Shown in pieces: positions 13,984-25,244 of a stretch of 64,000 nucleotides of DNA. Both the position numbers and the translations under genes were made by a program. Every line of letters begins with the position of its first letter. The stretch's first letter is position 1. The stretch is from Euptelea pleiosperma. Its lineage: Eukaryota > Streptophyta > Magnoliopsida > Ranunculales > Eupteleaceae. The stretch spans positions 19,129,103 through 19,193,102 of the forward strand of contig CM068549.1 of NCBI GenBank assembly GCA_035048495.1, in the 5' to 3' direction. Below the pieces are notes generated by a model that saw only the letters and a list, made by a program, of their open reading frames with translations, was not told the origin of the DNA and did no database searches.

Positions 13984-14605
13984 GGACAAATCTAGTCTGC
14001 ATACGTTTCAGACTCGGAAGTATGCAAAACATTGTCAGCACTGTTTGATGTGCATTGAAAAACGTGCTATTTTAATGATTTCAAAAAACTATTTTATAAA
14101 TTTAAAAACACGTTTTTCAAGGAACATTCAACGGTGGATGGAGTAAAACTTGTGTCACAAGTGTTGTGACGGAAGCCGGTCACAGCACTGAATACCAGCC
14201 ACGTGGCACACGATCAGAGGTATCTGACCGTATGGATGTTTGGCCAGTTCCCCGGTGGACCTACAAACCAAAAATCAGCCTGATTAGTGATTTACAACCT
14301 TTGTATTTTTGCACCCAAATAACGCTCAATAATGCTCAAATTCCTACCGTTAAAATCAACCCATGAAAATAACTTCAATAGAATGGGTTAGAAATTCCTA
14401 ATCAGGCTGATTTTTTGTATACCAGTCCATCGAGGGACTAGCCAAAAATCCATACGGTCATCGTCCTCTAATAGTATACCACGTGGCTCGTATTGTGTGC
14501 TAAAACCGGCTTCCGTCACAACATCTTGTGACACAAGTTTTACTCCGGTGGATTCAACGTTTGCATGCTTCTAAGTCTGCAAACGTATGCAGACTAGATT
14601 TGTCC
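13984..14605. mobile_element. GGACAAATC-ended MITE, split by a second MITE
   Basis: It starts GGACAAATCTAGTCTGC and ends GCAGACTAGATTTGTCC. The flanks TCTTCCGAC and AGTTCCGAG match at 6 of 9 positions. The element at 14141-14545 interrupts it. Full relatives are 30563-30720 and 62338-62543, and a left half lies at 33372-33468. Confidence 0.8.
14141..14545. mobile_element. complete G-box foldback MITE with GAGTAAA ends, 405 bp
   Basis: It is flanked by CGGTGGATG and CGGTGGATT (8 of 9 identical), the target being the arm of the element at 13984-14605. It starts GAGTAAAACTTGTGTCAC and ends in the inverse. The arms read TGTGACGGAAGCCGG and CCGGCTTCCGTCACA, and the core begins at GCCACGTGGCACACG. 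Nine-base duplications point to the Mutator group. Confidence 0.88.
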
Positions 14606-15071
14606 AGTTCCGAGAGGGACGGATGTTATATGATATACCGGGACGAACAAAGTCACACTGTTCAACGAGGGTGACGGATGCTATATGATATACCGTGACA
14701 AAACAGTAGTCACCGTGTCACCGTTTGATTTATATCAAACGATGGTGGTGACATTGAGCTCGACAGCTGAGGTAGGTACAAAGTAGATGTTGCTTTCAAC
14801 GTCAACCCTTTGGCAACGGCTAGAATTTACCCCGACTAAAATGCCCCAATCCAATGGCCAATCATTCAATGGTCAAAGGGCATATAAATAGTGTGACACG
14901 TGGCACATTCTATCGGCTCCACAGGATAAATTCCCCTCCGGATAATTTTTTGGCTGATTGGAGATGGATGAGACAGGGACTTGATCGCGAGCTTGATCCA
15001 GACGCTGGTCTGTCATCTTCCATGGGCTGAATGTGTCTTTTCTGGCTGACTCCAGAAAAGCATTTTGCATT

Positions 15072-15469
15072 GGCTCAGGCTACAGTTACCGCCCTAAAAT
15101 GACAGGCCCCGGTTACAGGACACAATATGAGCCACGTGGAACACTCTTAGAGGACTCTAACTGTATGGATGTTTGGCCAATCCTTAAGTGGACCTACAAA
15201 CGAAAAATCAGCCAAATTTGTGATTTATAGACGTTGTATTAGACTTATTTGCATGGGTTGATCACAACTGTGGGAATTTGAGCAGTATTTGAGGTACAAA
15301 GATTCAAATCTTAGAAATCACTAATCAGGCTGATTTTTGGTTTGTAGTTCTACTTAGGGATTGGCAAAACATCAATACGGTCAGAGTCCTCTAAGATTAT
15401 GGCACGTGACTCATATTGTGTCCTGTAACCGGAACCTGTCATTTTAGGGCGGTAACTGGAGCCCGACCC
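15072..15469. mobile_element. complete G-box foldback MITE, GGCTC-ended, 398 bp
   Basis: An exact 9-bp duplication TTTTGCATT flanks it (15063-15071, 15470-15478). The arms are TTACCGCCCTAAAATGACAG on the left and its inverse on the right, unlike the GAGTAAA-ended copies, while the core is the same (GAGCCACGTGGAACACTC and so on). The closest relative is 50311-50702. Confidence 0.88.
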
Positions 15470-15600
15470 TTTTGCATTTTGGATCCATTTTGGGTTTGGG
15501 CTTTTAAGATTTAGACTTACTTTAAAATGATGGAATATGCATTTAAATAAAAATTATATCATGGTTTTAAAGATGGGTCATAACTTGCTTATTAAAAAAA

Positions 15601-16012
15601 AAGGAATTTTTATATATCCCTAATGATATCTTCGAAATTTGACCTATCCCTACAGTTTGAAAATTTTAACTTACCCCCATGACTCAGTCCACTATCATTG
15701 ACCAAAGTTGACTAACAATTTTTTTTTAAAGGAAGAAAGTACCTTTTTCTTCAACCTTAGATCAGAACATGTGGGTTTTCGCAGAAAACCTAATCCCAAA
15801 AACCCCGACTATACTAACCTTGATCACTATCTAATGAATGACTCACCACAAGACACTAGTAAGTTGGTCGTCCATCATTGATGACCAACTTACTAGAGTC
15901 TCGTGGCCGACTGACTACCACTGTAATGTGTAATTTGAATACGTACTCATAGGATAAGTCAACTTTTTTAAATTGTGGAGGGTATCTCGAATATGGGGGT
16001 ATATAAAAAAAA
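15601..16012. mobile_element. Mutator-like TIR element, decayed, about 410 bp
   Basis: Both ends resemble those of 5927-7193 (GGAATTTTTATATATCCC on the left, GGGGGTATATAAAAAAAATC on the right), and the interior TTCTTCAACCTTAGATCAGA matches that element. The flanks are A-rich, so the duplication cannot be fixed. Confidence 0.6.
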
Positions 16013-16099
16013 TCAAAAAAGAAAAGAAAAAAGAGTGATTATAACCAACCCCGACATGTTATCTATCTATTACTATTTTAAAGCCAAAGCTACGACAAC

Positions 16100-17800
16100 A
16101 TACCACACAACATTCGACAAGGCACCTATTAGTTGACAATTAATTAAAAGTTAAAACAAAAAACATAGGCACCAATAGTTCATTAAATGCCCATTATTAA
16201 AACCAAATATATTTTGGTTTCAATAAACTTATAAGCCCTGTATAACTACTTGATTACGTCTCATGCCATCATCAATATTTTCAATATAACCCTTTATAAC
16301 CAGTTACTTAATTACCATGTCATTTTTTTTTTCATATTTTTAAAACAACCCCTTAGAGCATCTCCAAGAGGACTCCTTGTTCTTTCCCAAAATTTTATGA
16401 AAAAGTGACAAAAGTTAATTTAGGGTAGGGAGCTATGACTCGATAACTCCAAGAAACTCCGTACTCTAGGGAGTCTTATAATTTTTAATGATATCTAATT
16501 AAAAAATTTAGCTGTTGGAAGAAAAAGTTGTTTCACATTGTTTAAAAGAAATACATTTTATTGAAAAGGTACCATGTAGAGAGTTTGCTTCATTCGCTTC
16601 ATTTGGCGAGCTAGATAAAGAGGCTCTACTTTAGGGAGTCAAATAGGGAGCCTGTTGGAGATAAATTTTTAGTGCACGGCTCTTTATTCTGACGAAAAAG
16701 CCAGAATAGGGAGCCTGTTGGAGATGCTCTTAATGTGTCATTTCTTCCACACTTCCAAAACATCACCTTACTAACTATCCATCTATGCTGCAAGGACAAC
16801 TTCTGAATTTTTATTTTCTAATTGTGCCTTGAGTTGCCACAATTTACAAGTCACAACTCCAAATTAATATTCCAAAACTACCCTTTTCGTTCAAACTTTC
16901 TCTTTTTTGCCATTTCTTTCAAAAATTCCCTTATAATTTAAAGCAAAACTTGCTTACCACACGAGGTTCACCTCAACACATATTAGTTTCCTATAAATAA
17001 CTAAAAAAGCCCCAGGAACCTCTTAGTTCATTGAATGGCCCTTTCTACCAAAAACAAGAAGTCATCAAATGCATGTTCACCTACTCACTAATTCTCATGC
17101 CATTAATTATATTTTCAATACAACCCCTTGCTAAACACTTTATTACTTACCACAACTTAATTACTTTCCTTGATATTTCTCTTGTATTTTCAAAACAACT
17201 CCTTAATAGCCATTTAATTACTTACTATGCCATTTCATGAGGCTTTTTTTAAGCTAAAACCTATTTTACATTTCTTAAAAAGTCCATCCACTTAATTTTT
17301 CTACGCCATTTTATCCATGTTTTCAAAAAGGCCCATTTTAATCACTTGATTTTCTCGTGCCATTTCACCTAGGCACCCACTGGTTGCCTATTTAAACTAG
17401 GCACCTATTATCTCATTAAATGCCCCTTCAAGTATCATCAAAACAAATATATTTTGATTTCAAGAAACTTGCTAACCCAATTTAACTACTTAATTACTTC
17501 TTATGACATCATTCATATTTTCAGTATAGCCCCTTGATAACCACTTAATTACTTACCAAGCCATTGTTTCCATGTTTTCAATAAAGTTCTAATAACAACT
17601 TTTCATGTTATTTCTTTTATATTTTCAAAACAATCCCTTGATAACTACCTATCTATTCTACATAGATAACTTTGGAAATTTGATTTCTACCTGTACCTTA
17701 AGTTCCCACATTTAGAGGATCATCTTTCCTAATTAATCTTCCAGAACTGCCATTTGGGTCGAAACTTTCTTATTTTACTACTTGAAAAAATGCCCATACA
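16100..17800. repeat. degenerate long direct repeats, AT-rich
   Basis: Phrases such as TTTTCAAAACAACCCCTT, CACTTAATTACTTACCA and CAAATATATTTTGGTTTC recur around 16150-16355, 17030-17230 and 17400-17650 in the same order. This suggests an old tandem array of several-hundred-base units, later split by the element at 16356-16729. No gene is seen. Confidence 0.5.
16356..16729. mobile_element. Tourist-type MITE with GAGCATCTCC ends, 374 bp
   Basis: It starts GAGCATCTCCAAGAGG and ends CCTGTTGGAGATGCTC, with TTA on both sides. These ends are a familiar plant Tourist/PIF-Harbinger signature. A decayed relative begins near 26073. Confidence 0.8.
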
Positions 17801-17864
17801 ATCACTTAAATGCAACACACATGCTGCCCACTAGTTTGGCATTTAACAATAAACTAGGGGGACC

Positions 17865-18020
17865 GATACACGTGGCAGCACCTTAGAGATCGATGCCCAT
17901 ATAGATGTTTCGCCCATCCCTAGGTAGACCTACATACAAGAATTCATCATGATTAGTTATTTTTATCCATTGGATTAGTCTTTTTATGGTTTGTTTTTAA
18001 CTGTGGATTTTGAGTATTAT
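17865..18020. mobile_element. half copy of the G-box foldback MITE
   Basis: The left arm (ACACGTGGCAGCACCTTAG, GATGTTTCGCCCATCCCTAG) and the middle are present. The family sequence stops near 18015 with no right arm. Confidence 0.65.
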
Positions 18021-18184
18021 TTGGCCAATGACAAAATGACACCACTATGCAACATGATAACATCCATGGCTCTTGAACCATGTGATCATTACTATTTTAA
18101 TAATGAGGTATGTACATGTAACTTAATTATCTTTTTTTGTTTTTTTTTTTATATTTTCTTCAAAACATCCACGTTGATGATGGA

Positions 18185-18491
18185 CCATATTATGAGCCAG
18201 GTCGCACACTCTTAGAGACGTACCACTAACCATATAGATATTTTGCCCATCCCTAGTTGGACCTACATCCAAAATTCATCCTGATTAGTAACTTATATCT
18301 GTTGGATTAGAGTTCTTTTATGGCATATTTTTAACCGTGGATTTTCAAGCATTATGATCCAAAGTTAGGAATCACTAATCAGGCCGATTCTTCTCACGTA
18401 AGTTCATCTAAGGATGTGGCAAACATCCATACGGTCAGTAATCTCTAATAGTGTACCACTTGGCTCATACTGTGGGTCAGTGATCAACTTC
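18185..18491. mobile_element. G-box foldback MITE with 9-bp flanks
   Basis: GATGATGGA lies on both sides (18176-18184, 18492-18500). The core is complete but both G-boxes are damaged (CCAGGTCGCAC, CCACTTGGC). The short GAT-rich flank could match by chance. Confidence 0.7.
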
Positions 18492-18504
18492 GATGATGGA
18501 TACC

Positions 18505-19305
18505 ATCATCTAATTTTTTTTCTATGGACATAGTTTAGGTGACCGTAGGGATACAATAAATGCTTTAACATTTGAGTTGAAATGTGAAAATGTTGAATGA
18601 CCAAAGAACCCTTATAAATTAAAAAAAAAATTATAAAAATTGAAAGAAGCAATGTTTGTCAATTTAACAAATTTGAGGATCAGGAATAAAGATTTTTTGA
18701 TTTTTTTTTTTGAACATTGAGTGCAGTGCAGGAGTGACGTGTGCTTGTAGGGTGATGTGTCTTTTAACACACAAAAATTGGAAAGCCCCAACCAAGTGAA
18801 TAAATTAAGAAGGAAAGATGCAAAAATATAGGCAATTTTGGTAATATGGAAAAAGTCGAACCATAAGGGCCTTGGTCTATTAAAAGTAGAATAGATATGT
18901 TACAACGTATCTAACGGTCATAACAATTATTACTTTAAAAACAATGGTTGTTAACTGTTATTATGTTTAGCTGAAAATTGATTAAAAAAAAAAAGAAGAT
19001 AAACTTTGATCACTTTTTTGACCTGTTATAACGAACAGTACAGTCGTCGTAACGGTAGGGCCAACTACCCGTTAAACCAATACATCATTTTCTTTTAAAC
19101 CTTGCTTTATGTCAAGATAAGAAATATTTCAATGTTTGACTTGAAGGATGTTATGGGGAAACTATGGACTCGTCTGTAGAAGCCACGATTTTGAAGGTTT
19201 GAAGGAATGAGTGAAGACTCTGTCAAAGGATGGTTAATAATTACGCATCAAGAGAAATGAACAATGGTCAAGAATTACTATCTTCCGAACAACCCGATAA
19301 GTAGA
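18505..19305. other. AT-rich intergenic DNA, no gene seen
   Basis: It holds scattered hAT-like words (AACGGTCATAACAATT near 18910; GTTATAACGAACAG near 19025; TTTTAAACCTTG ending near 19105), so a decayed hAT-like foldback probably covers about 18860-19105. Nothing else is recognisable. Confidence 0.5.
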
Positions 19306-19432
19306 GTTTGTAACCAAGGTTAATAGCATCCTTTATAATGTTATAACGGTCATATAATGTTACGACTGTTATAACGGATCACATCACAGTAAAAATAAAT
19401 TTACTATTAAATTTTTTTTATTATTTTTTTAA

Positions 19433-22272
19433 AAGAGAATTTTTGAAATACCCCACCATGTTATCTTTAAAATTTGACATTCCTCCACAATTTTAAAAAG
19501 CTGACACACCCCCTATGACTTGGTCTACTGTCATTTGACCCTAAACCCAAAACCCAAACCTCAAATCAAACGGCTGTGATTTTTGATTAGTTCTGTAATT
19601 ATTGTATCTGTTTAATATATCAAGTTTGTTTTGGTAAGTAAATGATTGATTAAAAGTGATTTCATTGAAGAACTATAGAAAGAATAGTCAAGAAGAAAAG
19701 GAGAGGGAGAAAACAGAGCTTTATAAGATTAAATAAAATTTTTTAGCTCTATAGAATTGATCTCATACGGGAGTATAAGAGACTTTAAAACTCATAGAAT
19801 AGTATATTTTGTCTTCTTCTGATGAAGAAAATAACTCCCCAATGGCAAGGCTGTAATACCCTGAACTTTTGTTTATGGATTTTGAGTAAATTAATTTAAA
19901 AAAATTAAAATTGACTCCTTAATTTTTTTTTTACAATTTATTTTGAATGATAGTTAACTATATTTCTATTGTGGTCTATAAATGATATAGTTGTAATAAC
20001 TAATTAGTGAGTTATACTTGTTGGGTGGACCAGTAAGGTCAATTTAGAGACATTTTGAACTTAATAATAATCTAAAATGAAGCCTACTTAATACCCATAG
20101 GCCTTAGGCCCATTTTATTTCATATCCATCTTAAAATAGGCATTTTAGTGAGTTATAAAATTCACCCTTTTTAAAGTTACGAAAATCACCTAAAATTAGA
20201 AACCATACTTTCTAAACCTAGTTAATAAAGAATTGGGAGCTTAGAAAATCTTACAAATCCTAAACCATCACTCCAATTAATATTCCTCTCATCTTTCTAT
20301 TCATCTTCCTCCATTGAAGCACCTCTATTAGAGAAGAACTTGAAAAAACTTTCGAAGCCCTAGAAATACCACAACGTCTCACCATTTGACATCACCCATT
20401 GAGACAAAAATATTCATATTATCTAGACGTTTGACATACTCGAATCCCGACTTCATCTAACAACAATCGGTAAAGACATTCGCGACTACTTTTTCACCAT
20501 TGATTCAAGTACGGATGAAGATCAACGAACAAGGTAGGTACACCTACATATTTTAACAGATAATCTCCCTTATTATACTTTGGTAATCACGTTACATGTA
20601 TGTGCTTAATTGATAATATTATGGATATTATTGTGATTTATATCAGCTGGTGTGCCAGAAAAAAAAATGGTTATAAATAATGATTCGATATAATATTGAA
20701 GTGTTAGTTCGGGTGTGATCCTAATGGATACCCGTGAAAATAAAAAAAATTAAGAAGGGCCTGGAGTCATAGGGTGAAAGACCCCAGACCCCTACAGAAG
20801 AACCTTTTGGCTATTTCCGACGTGGGAAGGAGAAGGAGACCCGAGATTGGGTTATAGTTACAATCATATAAAAATAATGATATTGGACTAATATTGAGAA
20901 ATATTTATTATTCTTGGTTAATGTTATTGGTTTATATTATCTGTTATGCATATGTCATTATTTTTTAATTAGAATATGTGATATTATCTACGACGGTGTA
21001 CAGTGGATTATCTACTGGGTTTTGGCTCATTGTATTTACCAAATATTTCATACTTAATTGATGATGGTGTGAATATCAGAGTTGATGCACTTGATGAGGG
21101 CGATAATAGCATGAGAAGATCGAAGGACTATATGAGAATGTTGATGAGATCAATGCAGGACTCTAGATAATTTTTATTTGTTTATTTTTATAGGCTTATT
21201 TGTTAAAGACTCGCATTGTCTATTATTTAAAAGTTTTGTTTAATTTTAAGATCATGTGAATGATTAATATTTGACTTCCTATACACTTTAATTTAACCCT
21301 TTAGATATAGGGTTATAAATTTTTAACCAATGCATTAGTTTTTATTGATGTACGGTGCTTATAATTATTTTATGTATTACCAGGGTACCGTTATCGTTAT
21401 GACAGATTTCTGAGTCAAACTATTAAAATAAAATAATAAACGATATTTTTAGGTAAAGTACATTCACAAAGTATATTTAAAATAATTTTTTAATAGTAGA
21501 TAATTAATAAGATAAATTTTTTATTCAAATTATATTTTTTTGAAAATTTTATGCTTATCCACTTAAATTTTGAAAAGTTAATTCAAAAAGCATATCAAAT
21601 AAAAGTTTTAGCCAAAATATTTTTATTTTGATCTATTATGAATTACTGTCATTTTTAAAAATTATTTCAGAGTATTTTATTTTTATTTTTATCACACCGT
21701 GGATTTTGAGTAAACGGGTCATTTTTTAGGCGTTCGGGCCGGTCGGACCCGGGTGCCTGGATCCAATGCGTGACAAAAGCTCTTGAAATCAAGTGGCTTG
21801 TTGCCTCTTGGTAGCAAAGTTTTCTAGGTTCACTTTGGTTATTTCAGACATATGACTGATTTTTGCTTGATGATTTCTATCTTGAATCTTGACTTCATAA
21901 TGCATCTTGATTGTTGTGGTACATTTCTGTGGAAGTCTCCCAACTTTGTTTGTTGTCTATGCAGAAAAAGGAAGGTTCAGGAATGGAACCTTTGGTTCTA
22001 TAAGGGAGACATGGCGATGTATAGTTATACACTATAGGTCTCTCATGTTACAACTCTTAGATTTGGGGTTTGGCCCAAACCCTTGTTCTAAGGTTGAAGA
22101 CAAGAGCATTTTTTATCCTTTAATCAAAACATTGTTAGTCAACTTGGGTCAACACTGGTCAAATAATATTAGACTAGGTCATAAGGGAGGGGGGTATGTC
22201 AGCTTTTTTAAAATGTGGGGGGTATGTCAAATTTCAAATATAACATGGGGGGTCTGTCAAAAATTCCCCCCA
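19433..22272. mobile_element. Mutator-like TIR element carrying a solo LTR
   Basis: The left end (GAATTTTTGAAATACCCC through ACTGTCATTTGACC) and the right end (GGTCATAAGGGAGGGG through TGTCAAAAATTCCCC) are inverse copies of the terminal repeats at 5927-7193. Its own DNA is only about 0.9 kb; the rest is the LTR at 19852-21775. I could not fix the target duplication in the T/A-rich flanks. Confidence 0.7.
19852..21775. mobile_element. solo LTR, Gypsy-like, about 1.92 kb
   Basis: It opens TGTAATACCCTGAACTTTTG, a common opening of plant Gypsy LTRs, and closes CCAATGCGTGACA, giving the TG...CA ends. The flanks are AAGGC (19847-19851) and AAAGC (21776-21780), one mismatch in a 5-bp duplication. 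There is no gag or pol on either side, so it is a recombination product. The orientation is not certain. Confidence 0.7.
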
Positions 22273-22407
22273 AAAAATCAATAACATTAAAAAAGTGTTT
22301 TAAAAAATAACAGTCATTATCTCTGTTATAATGGACATCCCATTTTTAAGTAAAAAAATGCTATTTTCCAAAATAGCATAACGGGATTGGGGTGTTATCG
22401 TTATAAC

Positions 22408-22617
22408 CATGGTTCGAAGTCTTGGTCAATCCCATTTTGGATCAGGTGATTCGGATTAGGATAGGAGCCCACCGATCCGATCCAAAATTGGATCATCTAG
22501 CCCAGAGATCACTGTTTCCCAAAGAAGCTTCACTCTCTGTCTCAGACAAAATGCACCGATCCAGAGCGAGACAGGAGCCCGTCGATCTAGCATTCGATCC
22601 CGAGATTTTAAACCATG
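22408..22617. mobile_element. hAT-like MITE, CATGGTTCGAAG type, 210 bp
   Basis: An exact 8-bp duplication GTTATAAC flanks it (22400-22407, 22618-22625). It starts CATGGTTCGAAGTCTTGG and ends GAGATTTTAAACCATG. The interior is rich in GATCC words on both strands. It landed inside the AT-rich hAT-like element. Confidence 0.85.
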
Positions 22618-22699
22618 GTTATAACAGCTATTATTTTTGTTATTACGACCATTTTTTTAAACCATGGTATCAACTTCTCTTTTGACCACATGATCAAGG

Positions 22700-22925
22700 A
22701 TGAAAGTCTCAAGATCAGAGGCTGGATCGGTGGGCTCCGATCCCGATCCAAATTGGTCCGATCCAGAACAAGATCGGCCCATCTCGCCCTAGACAAAGTG
22801 AGACTCCTTTGTAAAACAATGATCTCGGGGCAAGACAGAGCCTGGTTTGGATCGGATCGGTGGGCTCTGATCCAAATCCAAATCACTCGATCCAGGCCGG
22901 GATCGGCCAAGACTTTGCTGGGCTT
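22700..22925. mobile_element. hAT-like MITE of the GATCC-rich type, inverted and decayed
   Basis: GGATCGGTGGGCTCCGATCC and the right part GGCCGGGATCGGCCAAGAC mirror the element at 22408-22617. The ends are blurred. The 146-codon open frame across it is repeat translation. Confidence 0.55.
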
Positions 22926-23568
22926 AAAAACGGGTCGACGAAACTCTTTTTTTCAATCCCCATTCAAAAGGCCACATTGTTTTCAATCTAAAGTGTCTCA
23001 ATTGTGGGCCCCACCTAAAATAGTGTATGGTTTAAAATTCAACCCAAGTGGATAATCCCAACCATCCAACCAATTGTATTCTTTTTTTTTTATATGGCTT
23101 GAAATATACAGTCAATGCAAGGGTCTAAAAAACATTTAGTTATTTGGATGGTTAAAATTATCGGATTAAATTGCATGCTTTCCGGTCAAAAAAGTATCCA
23201 ACGTGGGTTCATTGATTGAAAAGTTGATGTTGATAAGAATATGCACCATTTGCGTACTACGGAATAAGGTATTATCATAAGCATGGTGGTATCGGAACTA
23301 CACTACCTAAGGTTTCTCTGGTGTTTAAAAACTTAATTATTTTTGTTTGTCCACATCATCTTTATCTTTTAAATGGTGCACATGCACATCAAATATGGAC
23401 CCACCCAGAGGTATATTAGTCCAATAATTAACATAATTGAGTCGATTAAAACATATTGCTATAAGCATCTATTCATTGACACATGAGCATGTCGACCTGA
23501 GGAGGACATACTCCTCTCGAGAACAAGTGTCCTAATTTACAAAACTTGATTCTTTAGTCCCCAAGAAT

Positions 23569-23707
23569 CATGGTTTGAGGTCTCGGCCAATCCCATTCTG
23601 GATCGGGCGATCCAGATCGGGATCGACAGCCACCGATCTGAACGATATTGGGGTTTTCTTGCCTAAATCGTTCAGATAGGCCTCTGATCCCAAGACTTCG
23701 AACCATG
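23569..23707. mobile_element. hAT-like MITE, CATGG type, 139 bp
   Basis: An exact 8-bp duplication CCAAGAAT flanks it (23561-23568, 23708-23715). It starts CATGGTTTGAGGTC and ends GACTTCGAACCATG. In the sister block, the same element at 25886 has lost its right end. Confidence 0.88.
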
Positions 23708-24574
23708 CCAAGAATCCAAATTTGCTGCTCAGACATAAGTGAAAAAGTTTGCACTTGCCACCTCGCACTTTCCATGTGGCAAAAAGGAAAAGTAGGTAAA
23801 AGAAAGGAGCTCATTTGCCACATGGCAAAGTATTATTAGTCTAAAACTTGCCATATAGATAGAGGGCGAGGTATCAAAACAAGAAAAAAAATAAATAATG
23901 GAGACTTCTCTGATCTGTCTGCCTAAAAGAAACCCTTTTCCTAATCTAAATTTTGTTGGTAGTTGTTATACCTAATCCGATATTTGCAAGAGTGGCGATC
24001 CCATCACGCATCCCGATCCGTTTCTAAGTTTTCGGCATGGTACCCTCGTGTCGGTCTAATATGTTGTTTTGACAGTCAACCTTCATCTTTTATCTCATTG
24101 TACAAAATTTGATCCAATGAAAATTGGACACAAGGGCATCCAGCGTATAAATTAAAAAAACGAGATGCTTGATGGGATAATCACTCTATTTTGCAAATGA
24201 AAGGACATTCTTTTATTAATTGAAAAATAATTAAACGGTGGTTAATAGTGCTGAGCTTGCGTTACTTTTGCAAAAGCAAAACCACCGTTGGATTCTCAGG
24301 ATCCACGACCGAGAAAAAATGTGAACTTTTTTTTGTTCACTTTTGTTGGTCATCGGAACCTATTCCTTTCAAAACAAAGTGAAAAAGCATGAAAAAGGCT
24401 CTCATCTCTAATATGGCTAAGCAATGTCCCTAACTGCTTAGCCATATTTGGAGATTAGCGAAAAGCACACCTCTCATCTCCAAATATGGAGATCTATTTC
24501 CTTAGCTATATCTCCCTAGCTAGCTATTAGCCCTTTACCATTTTAGTATAAAAACATTAAAACAAAAGTTTCTT

Positions 24575-24850
24575 GCATGTTCCACGTGGCGCACTCTTGC
24601 AGACCACTGACTGTATGGATGTTTGGCCTATTCTAGGTGGACATAGGATGAAAATCATCCAATTAATGATTTTTAGCTGTTGAATTTGATATTTTCATGG
24701 GTTGATCTTTAGCCCTCTAATTGGATTATTATTGGGCATACTGAAATCCAAAGGCTAGAAATCAACAATTAGGCTGATTATTTTTTATGTGAGTCCACCA
24801 AAGGGTTGGCCAAACATCCATACAGTTAGTTTTCTCCAGGAGTGTGTCAT
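24575..24850. mobile_element. G-box foldback MITE (core copy)
   Basis: It runs from TTCCACGTGGCGCACTCTTG to CCAGGAGTGTGTCATG. The core is complete with TTTTCATGGGTTGATC in the middle, and the right G-box is gone. Confidence 0.75.
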
Positions 24851-25244
24851 GTATACGTCCACGTCTCTTGGATGCTTCTCTTGAAGTTTACTAAAAGTTT
24901 TTGAGGTATTTTGATCATTCTACTAGATTTCTTGACTATTTTGGAGAAACTGACGTAGGTATCACCTTTTGTGAAATCTCTCATCGGTAAAAATGGCTGA
25001 TTGTTAGCCAAACATGAAAATAGCTATGGATATTTGTGGGAAATGTTGGAAACCCCCTGTGTTGTATATGAGGCTGAATATTACATAGGGATTAATATTA
25101 GGTCGGGCTCTTGGGACAGGCCCAGAAGAAAGAATTATTTTCAAAAACAACATAACGGGGTCAGGGTGATATCTTCATAACAACTGTTATTTTCGGTATG
25201 TATGAACTTCTCTTTTGGCCACATGATATATAGAGGCCCATCGG

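Larger units (their letters stand above)
19312..22665. mobile_element. hAT-like AT-rich MITE, opened by nested insertions
   Basis: The left part starts CAAGGTTAATAGC at 19312 and has TTATAACGG words. The family resumes at 22276 (AACAGTCATTATCTCTGTT) and ends TTTTTTTAAACCATG near 22665. Between them lie a Mutator-like element (19433-22272) holding a solo LTR, and a second hAT-like MITE (22408-22617). The outer duplication is not clear. Confidence 0.6.
22930..24895. repeat. duplicated block, copy A
   Basis: It matches 25245-26316 plus 27901-27975 in the same order and orientation: AACGGGTCGACGAAACT near the start, GCACATGCACATCAAATATG in the middle, CTCTCATCTCCAAATATGG near 24470, and TTTACTAAAAGTTTTTGAGG near the end. 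The stretch 23708-24350 is present only here. It contains the MITEs at 23569-23707 and 24575-24850 but no gene. Confidence 0.8.

Noticed and set aside
19852..21775. Full retrotransposon between 19.4 and 22.3 kb
   Set aside because: Only one LTR and no gag or pol; the inverted flanks belong to a Mutator-like element, so a solo LTR fits better.
22615..23055. 146-codon open frame rich in Arg and Ser
   Set aside because: It reads through the GATCC-rich hAT-like elements, whose repeats give the biased composition; an inverse frame exists on the other strand.
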